A DNA stretch of 64,000 bases from Nocardioides turkmenicus. GTDB taxonomy: Bacteria; Actinomycetota; Actinomycetes; Propionibacteriales; Nocardioidaceae. The notes beneath the pieces are model-generated. The model was given only the letters and a program-made list of their open reading frames with translations. It made no database searches and had not been told where the DNA came from. The stretch spans positions 31,516 through 95,515 of the forward strand of contig NZ_JAALAA010000019.1 of the NCBI RefSeq assembly GCF_011045035.1, written 5' to 3'. Below, one piece after another: positions 1 through 7,643 of this stretch. The first letter of the stretch is position 1, and each line of letters begins with the position of its first letter. The position numbers and the translations under genes were made by a program.

Positions 1-29
1 CGACCACCGGCTCGACCACCGGCTCTTCG
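1..29. repeat. Window edge with half copies of the 25-bp palindrome
   Basis: Two GACCACC half-arms of the dispersed 25-bp palindrome occur at 2-8 and 14-20, just beyond the recF stop. The rest of this copy is outside the window. No gene is visible in these bases. Confidence 0.5.
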
Positions 30-1178
30 TCACTCACCGCGGGTCACCTCGCCGGCCTTGACGTGGTAGCGGGCACCGGCCAGAGCCTCGGGTACGTCCT
101 CGGGGACCGCGGCGGTGACCAGGACCTGCTCGGCGCCGGCGACCAGCTCGGCCAGCTGGACCCGGCGCTGGCTGTCGAGCTCGGCGAAGACGTCGTCGAG
201 GATCAGGATGGGGTCGTCGCCGTCGGCACGCAGCAGGTCGTATGCAGCCAACCGGAGCGCCAGCGCGAACGACCAGGACTCGCCGTGGCTGGCGTAGCCC
301 TTCACCGGGAGCCGCTCGGTGCCGGCGCTGATGTGGAGGAGCAGGTCGTCGCGGTGAGGGCCGACCAGGCTGATGCCGCGGTCGAGCTCGTCCTTCTGGC
401 GTCGCGCCAGCTCCTCGAGGATTGCTTGGCGGAGGGTCCCTACGCTCGGGGTGGTGGTCTCGACAGGCTCGACCACCGGTTTGTAGGTGATGTCGGCGTC
501 GTCGCGGCTCGCGCCGCGGGCGACGGTCTCGTAGGCCTTGCCGACGTACGGCTTGAGCGCGTCGACGAGGGCGAGACGTTGGGCCAGGATCTCGGCGCCG
601 GTGCGGGCGAGGTGGTCGTCCCAGACGGCCAGGGTGGCGAGGGCGCCCTCGCGTGCCGAGCCGCGGGCGAGGCCGGCGGTCTTGAGCAGCGAGTTGCGCT
701 GCTTGAGGATGCGGTCGTAGTCGCTGCGTACGCCTGCCAGACGGGGGCTGCGCAGGATCATCAGGTCGTCGAGGAAGCGCCGCCGGTCGGAGGGATCGCC
801 CTTGACGAGGGTGAGGTCCTCGGGGGAGAAGACGACGGTGCGGACCAGGCCGACCAGGTCGCGGGTGCGGGGGAGCGGGCTCCGGTTGATCCGGGCCTTG
901 TTGGCGCGGCCGGCGTTGATCTCGATCTCGAGCGTGGCGGTGCGGCCGTCGCGTACGACCGCCGCGCGCACCACGGCCTGGTCGGCGCCGGCCCGGACCA
1001 GCGGGGCGTCGGTGGCGACCCGGTGGGACTGCAGGCGGGATAGGTAGTCGATCGCCTCGACCAGGTTGGTCTTGCCCTGACCGTTGCGGCCGACGAACGC
1101 GGTCACACCCGCTTCGAGGGGGACCTCGATTGTGGGGTAGGAGCGGAAGTCATGGAGAGAGAGGTGGGAGACGTACAT
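30..1178 (-). CDS. recF: DNA replication and repair protein RecF
   Basis: RecF is an SMC-like ATPase that binds gapped DNA and helps RecO/RecR load RecA. The 382-residue product has Walker A GRNGQGKT at residues 30-37 and a C-terminal GPHRDDL plus ILDDVFAELD (signature and Walker B/D-loop), as expected for the family and at a normal length. The start at 1178 is chosen because MYVSHLSLHDFRSY is the conserved RecF N-terminus and an AGAGAGGAAA ribosome site lies 5 bases upstream; a longer reading frame lacks family similarity. The gene follows gnd on the same strand but is separated from it by two plus-strand genes. Oddity: residues 235-242 (VVEPVETT) are encoded by an intact copy of the 25-bp dispersed palindrome (453-477). 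Confidence 0.97.
   Translation of the reverse strand: MYVSHLSLHDFRSYPTIEVPLEAGVTAFVGRNGQGKTNLVEAIDYLSRLQSHRVATDAPLVRAGADQAVVRAAVVRDGRTATLEIEINAGRANKARINRSPLPRTRDLVGLVRTVVFSPEDLTLVKGDPSDRRRFLDDLMILRSPRLAGVRSDYDRILKQRNSLLKTAGLARGSAREGALATLAVWDDHLARTGAEILAQRLALVDALKPYVGKAYETVARGASRDDADITYKPVVEPVETTTPSVGTLRQAILEELARRQKDELDRGISLVGPHRDDLLLHISAGTERLPVKGYASHGESWSFALALRLAAYDLLRADGDDPILILDDVFAELDSQRRVQLAELVAGAEQVLVTAAVPEDVPEALAGARYHVKAGEVTRGE
453..477 (-). repeat. 25-bp dispersed palindrome inside recF
   Basis: A perfect copy of the family lies inside the recF reading frame: outer arms GGTGGTC and GACCACC around an 11-base centre. On the coding strand it reads in frame as VVEPVETT. It adds no stop codon, so RecF tolerates it. 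Confidence 0.9.
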
Positions 1179-1207
1179 CGTGTTTCCTCTCTCGTTAAGG
1201 TGCCTGT

Positions 1208-1654
1208 ATGACCCAGTCTCCCAACCCTTACGGCCCGCCTCCAGGGCAGCCCGCCTCCGGCGGGTCGGCCGGACATCTCGACAGGCTCGATACATCGCCT
1301 TTCTACCTGTCGGTGATGGGCCAGGTCCACGGGCCCTACCCGGTCCAGCAGCTCGCTCAGATGGCTGCCGCCGGGCAGATCAAGTCGGACACCCCGGCCA
1401 GCCTCGGCACCGACCAGCAGTGGTTTCCCGTGAAACAGATCCCGGGCGTCTTCTCGAGCCGGGAGTGGCTGATCACCCTGCTGCTCTCGATCTTCCTGGG
1501 TTCCCTCGGCGTGGACAGGTTCTACGTCGGGCAGATCGGTCTCGGGATCCTGAAGCTGGTCACCTGTGGTGGGTTCGGGATCTGGACGATCATCGACATC
1601 ATCCTGGTCGCCGTGCGAAAGTTCCCGGATGCCGACGGTAAGCCCCTCTCCTGA
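1208..1654 (+). CDS. TM2-domain membrane protein with GYF_2-like N-terminal domain
   Basis: Small membrane protein of 148 residues, function unknown. It has a Pro/Gly/Gln-rich start, then a GYF_2-like segment (about residues 31-80, FYLSVMGQVHGPYPVQQL to FPVKQI), then a TM2 domain (about 85-135) with two membrane helices joined by the typical LGVDRFYVGQ turn. TM2 proteins are common in actinobacteria and the GYF_2 part usually binds peptides. The gene is divergent from recF with only 29 bases between starts, and overlaps the next gene by 26 bases. Residues about 22-29 (GHLDRLDT) come from a degenerate copy of the 25-bp palindrome, so the N-terminal linker may have been extended by it. Confidence 0.85.
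   Translation: MTQSPNPYGPPPGQPASGGSAGHLDRLDTSPFYLSVMGQVHGPYPVQQLAQMAAAGQIKSDTPASLGTDQQWFPVKQIPGVFSSREWLITLLLSIFLGSLGVDRFYVGQIGLGILKLVTCGGFGIWTIIDIILVAVRKFPDADGKPLS
1271..1295 (-). repeat. Degenerate 25-bp palindrome inside the TM2 gene
   Basis: The centre ATCTCGACAGGCTCGAT is intact and the outer arms are decayed, about 21 of 25 positions matching the ATGAC-type subfamily. It encodes part of the N-terminal linker of the TM2 protein. Confidence 0.7.
1422..1437. promoter_or_regulatory. Degenerate parS-like site
   Basis: GGTTTCCCGTGAAACA differs from the parS consensus TGTTTCACGTGAAACA at the first base and at one central base. It lies inside the TM2 gene, about 11 kb from parAB. The central change may weaken ParB binding. 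Confidence 0.35.
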
Positions 1655-2075
1655 CCTGCGTCAGCGCGCCGCGGCGGTGAGCTCCACGGAGGTCACCGCC
1701 GCGATCGGCGTCGGCGGGATCGTCATCGCGGCGCTCCTGCCCGCCGGCGGCATCGAGGACGGCCCGGTGATCTGCCCGTTCCGCGCGCTCACCGGTCTGC
1801 CCTGCCCCGGCTGCGGTCTGACCCGGTCGTGGGTCTACCTGATGCACGGTGACGTCGGGTCCTCGCTGGCGAGCAACTGGTTCGGACCGGTGCTCATCGC
1901 GGCGATCGTCGTCCTCGCCGTGGTCGCGGGGCGATCCCGCCTCTCCGGGAGACGCCCCGCTGACCTCGACAAACTCGTGAAGAACCCGGTCGTCCTGGGC
2001 CTCTTCGCACTCTTCGTCGCCCACGGCGCCGTGCGTCTGATCCTCACCATGACCGGAGTCATCGACCCCATCTAG
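1629..2075 (+). CDS. DUF2752 membrane protein
   Basis: Protein of 148 residues with the DUF2752 hallmark CPGCGLTRS (about residues 60-68) between membrane helices, and another helix near the C-terminus. The family is widespread and of unknown function; the CxxC pair suggests metal or redox chemistry, but that is inference. The ATG at 1629 overlaps the TM2 gene by 26 bases, suggesting translational coupling; an in-frame GTG at 1677 is a plausible alternative because the first 16 residues look unlike the family. The 3' end runs straight into palindromic repeats. Confidence 0.85.
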   Translation: MPTVSPSPDLRQRAAAVSSTEVTAAIGVGGIVIAALLPAGGIEDGPVICPFRALTGLPCPGCGLTRSWVYLMHGDVGSSLASNWFGPVLIAAIVVLAVVAGRSRLSGRRPADLDKLVKNPVVLGLFALFVAHGAVRLILTMTGVIDPI

Positions 2076-2077
2076 AT

Positions 2078-2140
2078 GGTGGTCGAGCCTGTCGAGCGGT
2101 GTATCGAGCTTGTCGAGATGACCACCCGCGAAGCGGGTGG
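2078..2140. repeat. Palindrome cluster with GCGAAGC hairpin between DUF2752 gene and gnd
   Basis: A truncated copy (2078-2099) is followed by an ATGAC-type copy (2101-2123). Overlapping it is a perfect 8-bp hairpin at 2122-2140, CCACCCGC and GCGGGTGG around GAA. It sits between the stops of two convergent genes and could act as a bidirectional transcription stop, though no T-run follows. Confidence 0.75.
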
Positions 2141-2141
2141 A

Positions 2142-3032
2142 TCAGGCCTCCGACTCCGAGATCACCGCGTGCCCGCCGAACCCGTTGCGCATCGCGGCGA
2201 TCGCCTTCATGGCGTGGTCGTCCTCCTGCCGGGAGACGAACCGCGCGAACAGCGAGGCCGAGATCGCCGGCATCGGGACGGCGTTCTCGATCGCAGCCTC
2301 GACGGTCCAGCGGCCCTCGCCCGAGTCGTCGGCGTAGCCCTTGATCTTGTCGAGGTGCTCGTCGGCGCGCAGCTGGTCGACGAGCAGGTCGAGCAGCCAG
2401 GAGCGTACGACCGTGCCGGTGCGCCACGAGGCGAAGATCTCCGGGACGTTGTCGACGATGTCCACCTTGTCGAGGAGCTCCCAGCCCTCGGCGTAGGCCT
2501 GCATCATGGCGTACTCGATGCCGTTGTGGACCATCTTGGAGAAGTGGCCGGCGCCGGGGGTGGTGCCGCAGTGGACCAGGCCGTCCTCGGTGCCGGACGG
2601 CTTGAGCGCCTCGAAGGCCGGCATCACCTTGGCGGCGTCCTCCTCGGACCCGCCGTACATCAGGGCGTAGCCGTTCTGGAGACCCCAGACACCGCCGGAG
2701 ACACCACAGTCGACGAAGCCGATGCCCTTCTCGGACAGGCTCTCGGCGTTCTTGGCGTCGTCGGTGTATTTCGAGTTGCCGCCGTCGACGACGAGGTCAC
2801 CCTCGCCGAGGAGCTCCTTGAGCTCCGCGATCGTGGAGCGGGTCGGGTCGCCCGCCGGCACCATCACCCAGACCACCTTCGGGCTGGGCAGCGCCTCGAC
2901 CATCTCCGCGAGGCTCGCCACGTCGGCGAGGTCAGGGTTGCGGTCGTATCCGACGACGGTGTGACCGGCCTCCCGCAGGCGGGTGCGCATGTTGCCACCC
3001 ATCTTGCCGAGGCCGACGAGTCCGATGTGCAT
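2142..3032 (-). CDS. gnd: 6-phosphogluconate dehydrogenase, decarboxylating (short form)
   Basis: Oxidises 6-phosphogluconate to ribulose 5-phosphate with release of CO2 in the oxidative pentose phosphate pathway, giving reduced cofactor. The 296-residue product is the short GntZ/YqeC form, not the 470-residue form. It has the N-terminal Rossmann motif GLVGLGKMGGNM, the substrate loop VDGGNSKY, the CGVSGGVWGLQNG segment and the catalytic region FSKMVHNGIEYAMMQA. The start at 3032 begins the Rossmann strand directly. Position next to dnaN in the dnaA-dnaN-gnd-recF order is typical of actinobacteria. Confidence 0.95.
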   Translation of the reverse strand: MHIGLVGLGKMGGNMRTRLREAGHTVVGYDRNPDLADVASLAEMVEALPSPKVVWVMVPAGDPTRSTIAELKELLGEGDLVVDGGNSKYTDDAKNAESLSEKGIGFVDCGVSGGVWGLQNGYALMYGGSEEDAAKVMPAFEALKPSGTEDGLVHCGTTPGAGHFSKMVHNGIEYAMMQAYAEGWELLDKVDIVDNVPEIFASWRTGTVVRSWLLDLLVDQLRADEHLDKIKGYADDSGEGRWTVEAAIENAVPMPAISASLFARFVSRQEDDHAMKAIAAMRNGFGGHAVISESEA

Positions 3033-3051
3033 ACGAGATTCCTTCAGATCC

Positions 3052-3076
3052 GGTGGTCGAGCCTGTCGAGACCACC
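3052..3076 (+). repeat. 25-bp dispersed palindrome
   Basis: Perfect copy (GGTGGTC and GACCACC arms) in the 72-base gap between the dnaN stop and the gnd start. Confidence 0.9.
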
Positions 3077-3104
3077 CTACGAGCGAGGTGTGAGCGGGAG
3101 ATGG

Positions 3105-4244
3105 TCAGGAAAGCAGGCGGCGCGGCATGAGCAGGTAGCGGAAGCCCGGCTCCTCGCCGCCCTCGGCCGGCTTGCCGCTGATCACCACGGGCTTCGGGGC
3201 CTGGGTGAACGCGAGCTCGACGACCTGCTCGTCGATGGCCTGCAGCCCGTCGAGGAGGAACTGCGGGTTGAACCCGGTGGTCAGGCCCTCACCCTCCATG
3301 GTCGCCTCGATCGACTCGGAAGCCTGGGCCTCGTCGCCGGAGCCCGCGTCGAGAGTGAGCACGCCGTCCTCGAAGACCATCTGGACCGCGGTGTTGCGCT
3401 CGGCGACCAGGGCCACGCGCTTGACCGACTCGACCAGCGACGCCTTGTCGACCAGCGCGGTGGTGAGGTGCTCGGCCGGGAACAGGCTGCGCACCTTCGG
3501 GAACTCGCCGTCGAGCAGGCGCGTCGTGGTGCGGCGTACGCCACCCGCGGCCGCGCCCTCGAAGCCGATGATCCCCTCGCCCGTGCCGGTGGTGGACAGC
3601 GCGAGGGTGACCTCGCTGCCGCTGGTCAGCGACTTGGCGGTGTCGCCGAGGACCTTCGCGGGCACCAGTGCCGCGAGGCTCTCGTCGGGGGTGGCCGGGT
3701 TCCACTCGAGCTCGCGGTGGGAGAGCCGGAAGCGGTCGGTGGCGAGCAGCGAGATCGTGGAGCCCTCGATCTCGAGCCGCACGCCGGTCAGCACCGGCAG
3801 CATGTCGTCACGGCCGGCGGCGGTCACGGCCTGGGCGACGGCGTGGGCGAACAGCTCCGACTTCACCGTGCCGGCAGCGGTCGGCATCTCCGGCAGGGTC
3901 GGGTAGTCCTCGACCGGCATCGTCTGCAGGCTGAACCGCGCGCTCCCGCAGGTGAGCGAGACGCGGGAGCCGTCGGTCACCATCTCGACCGGCTTGGCCG
4001 GGAGGCTGCGGCAGATGTCGGCGAGCAGCTTGCCCGAGACCAGCGCCTTGCCCTCGTCGGCGACCTCGGCGGACAGCGTCGCTCGCGCGGAGGTCTCATA
4101 GTCGAACGTCGAGAGCACCAGGCCCTCGTGACCCGCCTCGATCAGGAGGCCGGAGAGCACCGGGGTGCTCGGGCGTACCGGAAGGCTGCGGGCAGCCCAG
4201 GCGACAGCATCCGCGAACACGTCGCGGTCGACGCGGAACTTCAC
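3105..4244 (-). CDS. dnaN: DNA polymerase III beta subunit (sliding clamp)
   Basis: Forms the ring clamp that tethers the replicative polymerase to DNA. The 379-residue product shows the three-repeat clamp fold, with recognisable segments such as RPSTPVLSGLLIEA near the N-terminus, FAHAVAQAVTAAGRDDMLPVLTGV in the middle and the C-terminal YLLMPRRL that ends in the usual clamp tail. The start is the GTG at 4244, giving VKFRVDRDVFADAV; AAGGA lies upstream at a suitable distance, and the longer reading frame upstream has no family similarity. It follows dnaA on the same strand across the oriC gap. Confidence 0.97.
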   Translation of the reverse strand: MKFRVDRDVFADAVAWAARSLPVRPSTPVLSGLLIEAGHEGLVLSTFDYETSARATLSAEVADEGKALVSGKLLADICRSLPAKPVEMVTDGSRVSLTCGSARFSLQTMPVEDYPTLPEMPTAAGTVKSELFAHAVAQAVTAAGRDDMLPVLTGVRLEIEGSTISLLATDRFRLSHRELEWNPATPDESLAALVPAKVLGDTAKSLTSGSEVTLALSTTGTGEGIIGFEGAAAGGVRRTTTRLLDGEFPKVRSLFPAEHLTTALVDKASLVESVKRVALVAERNTAVQMVFEDGVLTLDAGSGDEAQASESIEATMEGEGLTTGFNPQFLLDGLQAIDEQVVELAFTQAPKPVVISGKPAEGGEEPGFRYLLMPRRLLS

Positions 4245-4852
4245 GATGACCTGTCCTTCTTCTAACTCGACATCGGGCGTATGAGGACATGCGCTCCGGG
4301 CTGTGCTCAACCCTTGAGGGGAGACGACACCGGTTCCGGAACGCCCCCGCGTTGACATGACCTGGAGTACGCATCCTGCCACGGACCGCCGACAACCGGT
4401 AAGCGCTCATCGGTGTCGGCTCTTCACAGGCCTATCTGTGCACTCGAGGCGCCGAGCGGGTTGTCCCCAGGGAAGGGCGTTCGTGGAATTTCACCGAGGA
4501 TCCATGGACGTAAATAGTTTCGTACGTCATAAGAGCATCTGTGGGAAATGTGGATGAGGCGCGTTGTCGCTGGTCAGCCCGGAAAATGTGATTCCACAGG
4601 GGATGTGGACGCCCTGCTGAAATGACGCACGTCACTGTGGGCTGTGGAGAGTTGTCGGCCCGGTCCGGTGTTTTGTGCACAGGCCATCCCCTTTTCCATC
4701 CCATTTGAACCGCCGGTTCTCCACAGGTTCCACCCAGCCTGTGGGCTGTGGACAACCTGGGAAATCTCGTCCTGTGGGTTTTGCAAATCCCAAAACGCGA
4801 AACGGCCGCCGCCCCGGTCGGGGTCGGCGGCCGCGTACGAACGCGGGTGCTG
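4245..4852. other. oriC: Replication origin oriC with DnaA boxes
   Basis: A 608-base non-coding gap between dnaN and dnaA, the usual actinobacterial oriC position. DnaA boxes by eye: perfect TGTGGACAA at 4747-4755; one-mismatch or weaker boxes at 4461-4469 (TTGTCCCCA), 4540-4548, 4549-4557 (TGTGGATGA), 4604-4612, 4643-4651 and 4673-4681 (TTGTGCACA), plus several TCCACAGG motifs at 4592-4600 and 4718-4727. Boxes occur in both orientations. The lowest-GC stretch is about 4503-4535, a possible unwinding site. The dnaA terminator lies at the right end. Confidence 0.88.
4804..4833 (-). terminator. Intrinsic terminator of dnaA
   Basis: Downstream of dnaA on the minus strand. CGGCCGCCG (4804-4812) pairs with CGGCGGCCG (4825-4833), and an inner CCCC/GGGG stem extends it. 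On the minus strand it is followed by a T-richer stretch (TTTCGCGTTTTGG). Confidence 0.8.
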
Positions 4853-6583
4853 TCAGCCCTGGCGGGCCTGCATCTTGACGCGGTTGGTGAGCTCGGAGAC
4901 CTGGTTGAAGACCGCCCGGCGCTCGGCGAGGAGCTGGTTGATCTTGCGCTCGGCGTACATCACGGTGGTGTGGTCGCGGCCGCCGAAGTGCTTGCCGATC
5001 TTCGGCAGGGAGTCCTCGGTGAGCTCACGACACAGATACATGGCGATCTGCCGGGCCATGACGAGGTGGCGCCCACGCGAGGGTCCGGTGAGCTCGTCGA
5101 TCGACAGCCCGAAGTAGGCGGCGGTCTGGGCGATGATCAGGCCGGCGGTGATCTCGGGCTCGCCGCCCTCGGGGATCAGGTCCTTGAGCACGATCTCGGC
5201 CAGGGTCAGGTCGACGTCCTGGCGGTTGAGGTTGGCGAACGCCGTCACCCGGATCAGCGCGCCCTCGAGCTCACGGATGTTGGTCTGGATCTTGCTCGCG
5301 ATGAACTCGAGCACGTCCGGCGGCGCGGTGAGCCGCTCCATCGCTGCCTTCTTACGGAGGATCGCGATGCGGGTCTCGATGTCGGGCGGCTGGACGTCGG
5401 TGATCAGACCCCACTCGAACCGGTTGCGCAGCCGGTCCTCGAGCGCCTCGAGCCGCTTGGGCGGACGGTCGGAGGTGAGCACGATCTGCTTGTTGGCGTT
5501 GTGGAGCGTGTTGAAGGTGTGGAAGAACTCCTCCTGCGTCTGGGTCTTCCCCTCCAGGAACTGGATGTCGTCGATCAGCAGGACGTCGACATCGCGGTAG
5601 CGCCGCTTGAACCGGTCCTGCCGGTCGTCGCGGATCGCGTTGATGAACTCGTTGGTGAACTCCTCGGAGCTGACGTAGCGCACCTTCGCCCCGGAGTAGA
5701 GGCTGCGTACGTAGTGACCGATCGCGTGCAGCAGGTGGGTCTTGCCCAGACCGGACTCGCCGTAGACCAGCAGCGGGTTGTAGGCCTTGCCCGGCGCCTC
5801 GCTGACCGCGACCGCGGCCGCGTGCGGGAACCGGTTGGACGACCCGATGACGAAGGTCTCGAAGGTGTACTTCGGATTGAGCCGGGTCTCGAGGACGTTG
5901 TGGCTCGGCTCGCTCGCCCGCGTCGGCGGGCCGGGCACGAGCTGCCGCGGCGGGGGCGGCTCCTCGACGGGCGCGACCGGCGGCGCCGGGGGATTTGTCG
6001 ACATGTCGGCATAGTCGGGACGTACGTCCTCACGGCCCGCGGGCGGAGCCGGCTGCGACGAGGGCGGCGGGGTGAGTGGAGCCTGCGGCCCCGCGTACGC
6101 GGGGGGAGCCGTCGGCTCGCCGGGAGGCTCGGTCGCCGCGGGCACGCCGGGGATCAGGCCCGGCGGGGTGGTCGGGTAGACCGACTGGTGCGGGAAGGCC
6201 GACTGGTTCGGGAAGGCGTTCTGCTGCTGGAGGGCCGCGGCAGCGGCAGCATCCGCAGCGGCGATCTCCCGCTCGGAGATCATGATCGCCTGGGTGTCGG
6301 GGTCGGGCGTGACCTCGATGTCGGGGTTGACGGTGACCGCGATCCGGATCTCGCGGGCGAAGATCTCACCGAGCGACTTCTCCAGCGTGCCGCGCAGGCG
6401 GCCCTCGATCTGGTTGCGGATGAAGTCGTTGGGGACCTCGACGATCGCGGTCGACCCGTGCAGGGTCAGCGGCTCACTGTCCCGGAGCCAGGCGCGCTGG
6501 TTCGGCGGAAGCTCGGCGACCACCCGCGTCCATGCGGACTGGAGATCTGGCTGTGGTTCTGGCGCGAGGCCGGAGTGCTCCAC
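4853..6583 (-). CDS. dnaA: Chromosomal replication initiator protein DnaA
   Basis: AAA+ ATPase that binds DnaA boxes and opens oriC. The 576-residue product has an N-terminal domain I (WTRVVAELPPNQRAWL), a long Pro-rich, low-complexity domain II of about 150 residues typical of high-GC actinobacteria, the AAA+ domain with Walker A GESGLGKTHLL near residue 272 and Walker B VDVLLIDDIQFL, and domain IV with the DnaA signature GGRDHTTVMYAERKI near residue 536. The GTG at 6583 is chosen because AGGGAAGGCAGGAA lies just upstream and the protein then begins close to domain I; an upstream ATG at 6730 would add 49 unrelated residues. DnaA-box-like motifs upstream suggest autoregulation. Confidence 0.97.
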   Translation of the reverse strand: MEHSGLAPEPQPDLQSAWTRVVAELPPNQRAWLRDSEPLTLHGSTAIVEVPNDFIRNQIEGRLRGTLEKSLGEIFAREIRIAVTVNPDIEVTPDPDTQAIMISEREIAAADAAAAAALQQQNAFPNQSAFPHQSVYPTTPPGLIPGVPAATEPPGEPTAPPAYAGPQAPLTPPPSSQPAPPAGREDVRPDYADMSTNPPAPPVAPVEEPPPPRQLVPGPPTRASEPSHNVLETRLNPKYTFETFVIGSSNRFPHAAAVAVSEAPGKAYNPLLVYGESGLGKTHLLHAIGHYVRSLYSGAKVRYVSSEEFTNEFINAIRDDRQDRFKRRYRDVDVLLIDDIQFLEGKTQTQEEFFHTFNTLHNANKQIVLTSDRPPKRLEALEDRLRNRFEWGLITDVQPPDIETRIAILRKKAAMERLTAPPDVLEFIASKIQTNIRELEGALIRVTAFANLNRQDVDLTLAEIVLKDLIPEGGEPEITAGLIIAQTAAYFGLSIDELTGPSRGRHLVMARQIAMYLCRELTEDSLPKIGKHFGGRDHTTVMYAERKINQLLAERRAVFNQVSELTNRVKMQARQG

Positions 6584-7126
6584 AGATTCCTGCCTTCCCT
6601 GATGGCTCGGGTGGTGGTCGGTATTGATGCAGCCTGGATCGGTGCAGCGGTCTGGTCTACATCCTCCACAGACTTTTCCACAAGCTGTGGAGCATCCCCG
6701 AATGTAGGCATCGGAGACCAACCGAGACACGTCGCCGTCCTCGAGAATCCGACCGTTCCGGCAGGTCAGGCGGGAAAAATAGATCCCAGCGTGGCATCCC
6801 CCCGAATGCGGCCGACGCTCCTGACGATGTGCAGGGAAACCTCGGTAGAGGACGAAGTTACCGGCAGGCGACCATCACGGGCAACCCGTCCTCCACAGGT
6901 TGAGGGCGAATCACAGGTGTGTGATAGGGCGCGAGTTTGACCGTGGTTTCACCGTCCACGTACCGTTGCTAGGTCCGTCGAATCTACGGGCGCCGCATGT
7001 CCACGCCTCGGTCGCCGAGGCGCGGACGGGCGGTGTTTGTTGAAACGGCCCGCCTGGAACCACCGAGGGCGACCCATCAGACCAGCCGGAAGAGCAGCCG
7101 GCCCCACACAACTAAGGAAGCACCCC
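6584..7126. promoter_or_regulatory. Divergent dnaA / rpmH control region
   Basis: A 543-base gap with no convincing gene. DnaA-box-like motifs lie on the dnaA side: CCTCCACAG at 6663-6671, TTTTCCACA at 6674-6682 followed by CTGTGGAG at 6685-6692, and CCTCCACAGG at 6890-6899. This fits DnaA control of its own gene and may extend the origin. On the rpmH side TTGACC (6937-6942) and TACCGT (6961-6966), 18 bases apart, form a weak promoter candidate. Confidence 0.6.
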
Positions 7127-7264
7127 GTGAGCAAGCGTACTTACCAGCCGAACAACCGCCGCCGTCACAAGACGCACGGTTTCCGCCTGCGCATGCGCAC
7201 CCGTGCCGGCCGTGCCATCCTCGCGGCGCGCCGCCGCAAGGGTCGCAAGAGCCTGACCGTCTGA
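7127..7264 (+). CDS. rpmH: 50S ribosomal protein L34
   Basis: Small basic protein of the large ribosomal subunit. The 45-residue product SKRTYQPNNRRRHKTHGF and the ending RRRKGRKSLTV match L34 along the whole length. The GTG at 7127 is the only start that gives the conserved N-terminus; AAGGAAG lies upstream. First gene of the classic rpmH-rnpA-yidD-yidC-jag run. Confidence 0.97.
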   Translation: MSKRTYQPNNRRRHKTHGFRLRMRTRAGRAILAARRRKGRKSLTV

Positions 7265-7289
7265 GGCCCCGGCCTCAGCCACCACGCGC

Positions 7290-7643
7290 GTGCTGCCACG
7301 TCGCCATCGACTGATCGATTCGTCGGGCTTCAAAGAAGCGGTACGACGAGGCAAGCGCGCGGGCTCGAAGAGCCTGGTGGTCCATCTGCTCGTCCCCGGT
7401 GCCGGCATTGACGGCGACCGGGCGACCGAGCCACAGGTGGGCTTCGTGGTGAGCAAGGCCGTCGGCCCGGCCGTCGTCCGGAATCGCGTGAAGCGCAGAC
7501 TGCGTCACCAGGCCCGGGAGTCCCTGAGCGGACTCCCGGGCTCTGCTGTGCTTGTGGTCCGTGCGCTTCCTGCTGCCGCGGACGCCGGCTACGACGAGCT
7601 GGGTGCCGATCTGCGGCGCTGTCTGGAGCGAGTGCTCCGATGA
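7290..7643 (+). CDS. rnpA: Ribonuclease P protein component
   Basis: Protein cofactor of RNase P, which matures the 5' ends of tRNAs by assisting the catalytic RNA. The 117-residue product begins LPRRHRLIDSSGFKEAVRRG, carries the RNA-binding RNR motif VVRNRVKRRLRHQARE, and ends at the usual length. It starts with GTG at 7290, 25 bases after rpmH, and overlaps yidD by four bases (ATGA), so the pair is probably translationally coupled. Confidence 0.95.
   Translation: MLPRRHRLIDSSGFKEAVRRGKRAGSKSLVVHLLVPGAGIDGDRATEPQVGFVVSKAVGPAVVRNRVKRRLRHQARESLSGLPGSAVLVVRALPAAADAGYDELGADLRRCLERVLR

Noticed and set aside
2076..4265. 729-residue plus-strand open frame opposite gnd and dnaN
   Set aside because: It lies entirely antisense to two well-recognised genes, has no family similarity and begins in palindromes. 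Long antisense frames are normal at about 70 percent GC.
4748..6940. 730-residue plus-strand frame opposite dnaA
   Set aside because: Antisense shadow of dnaA; starts inside oriC boxes.
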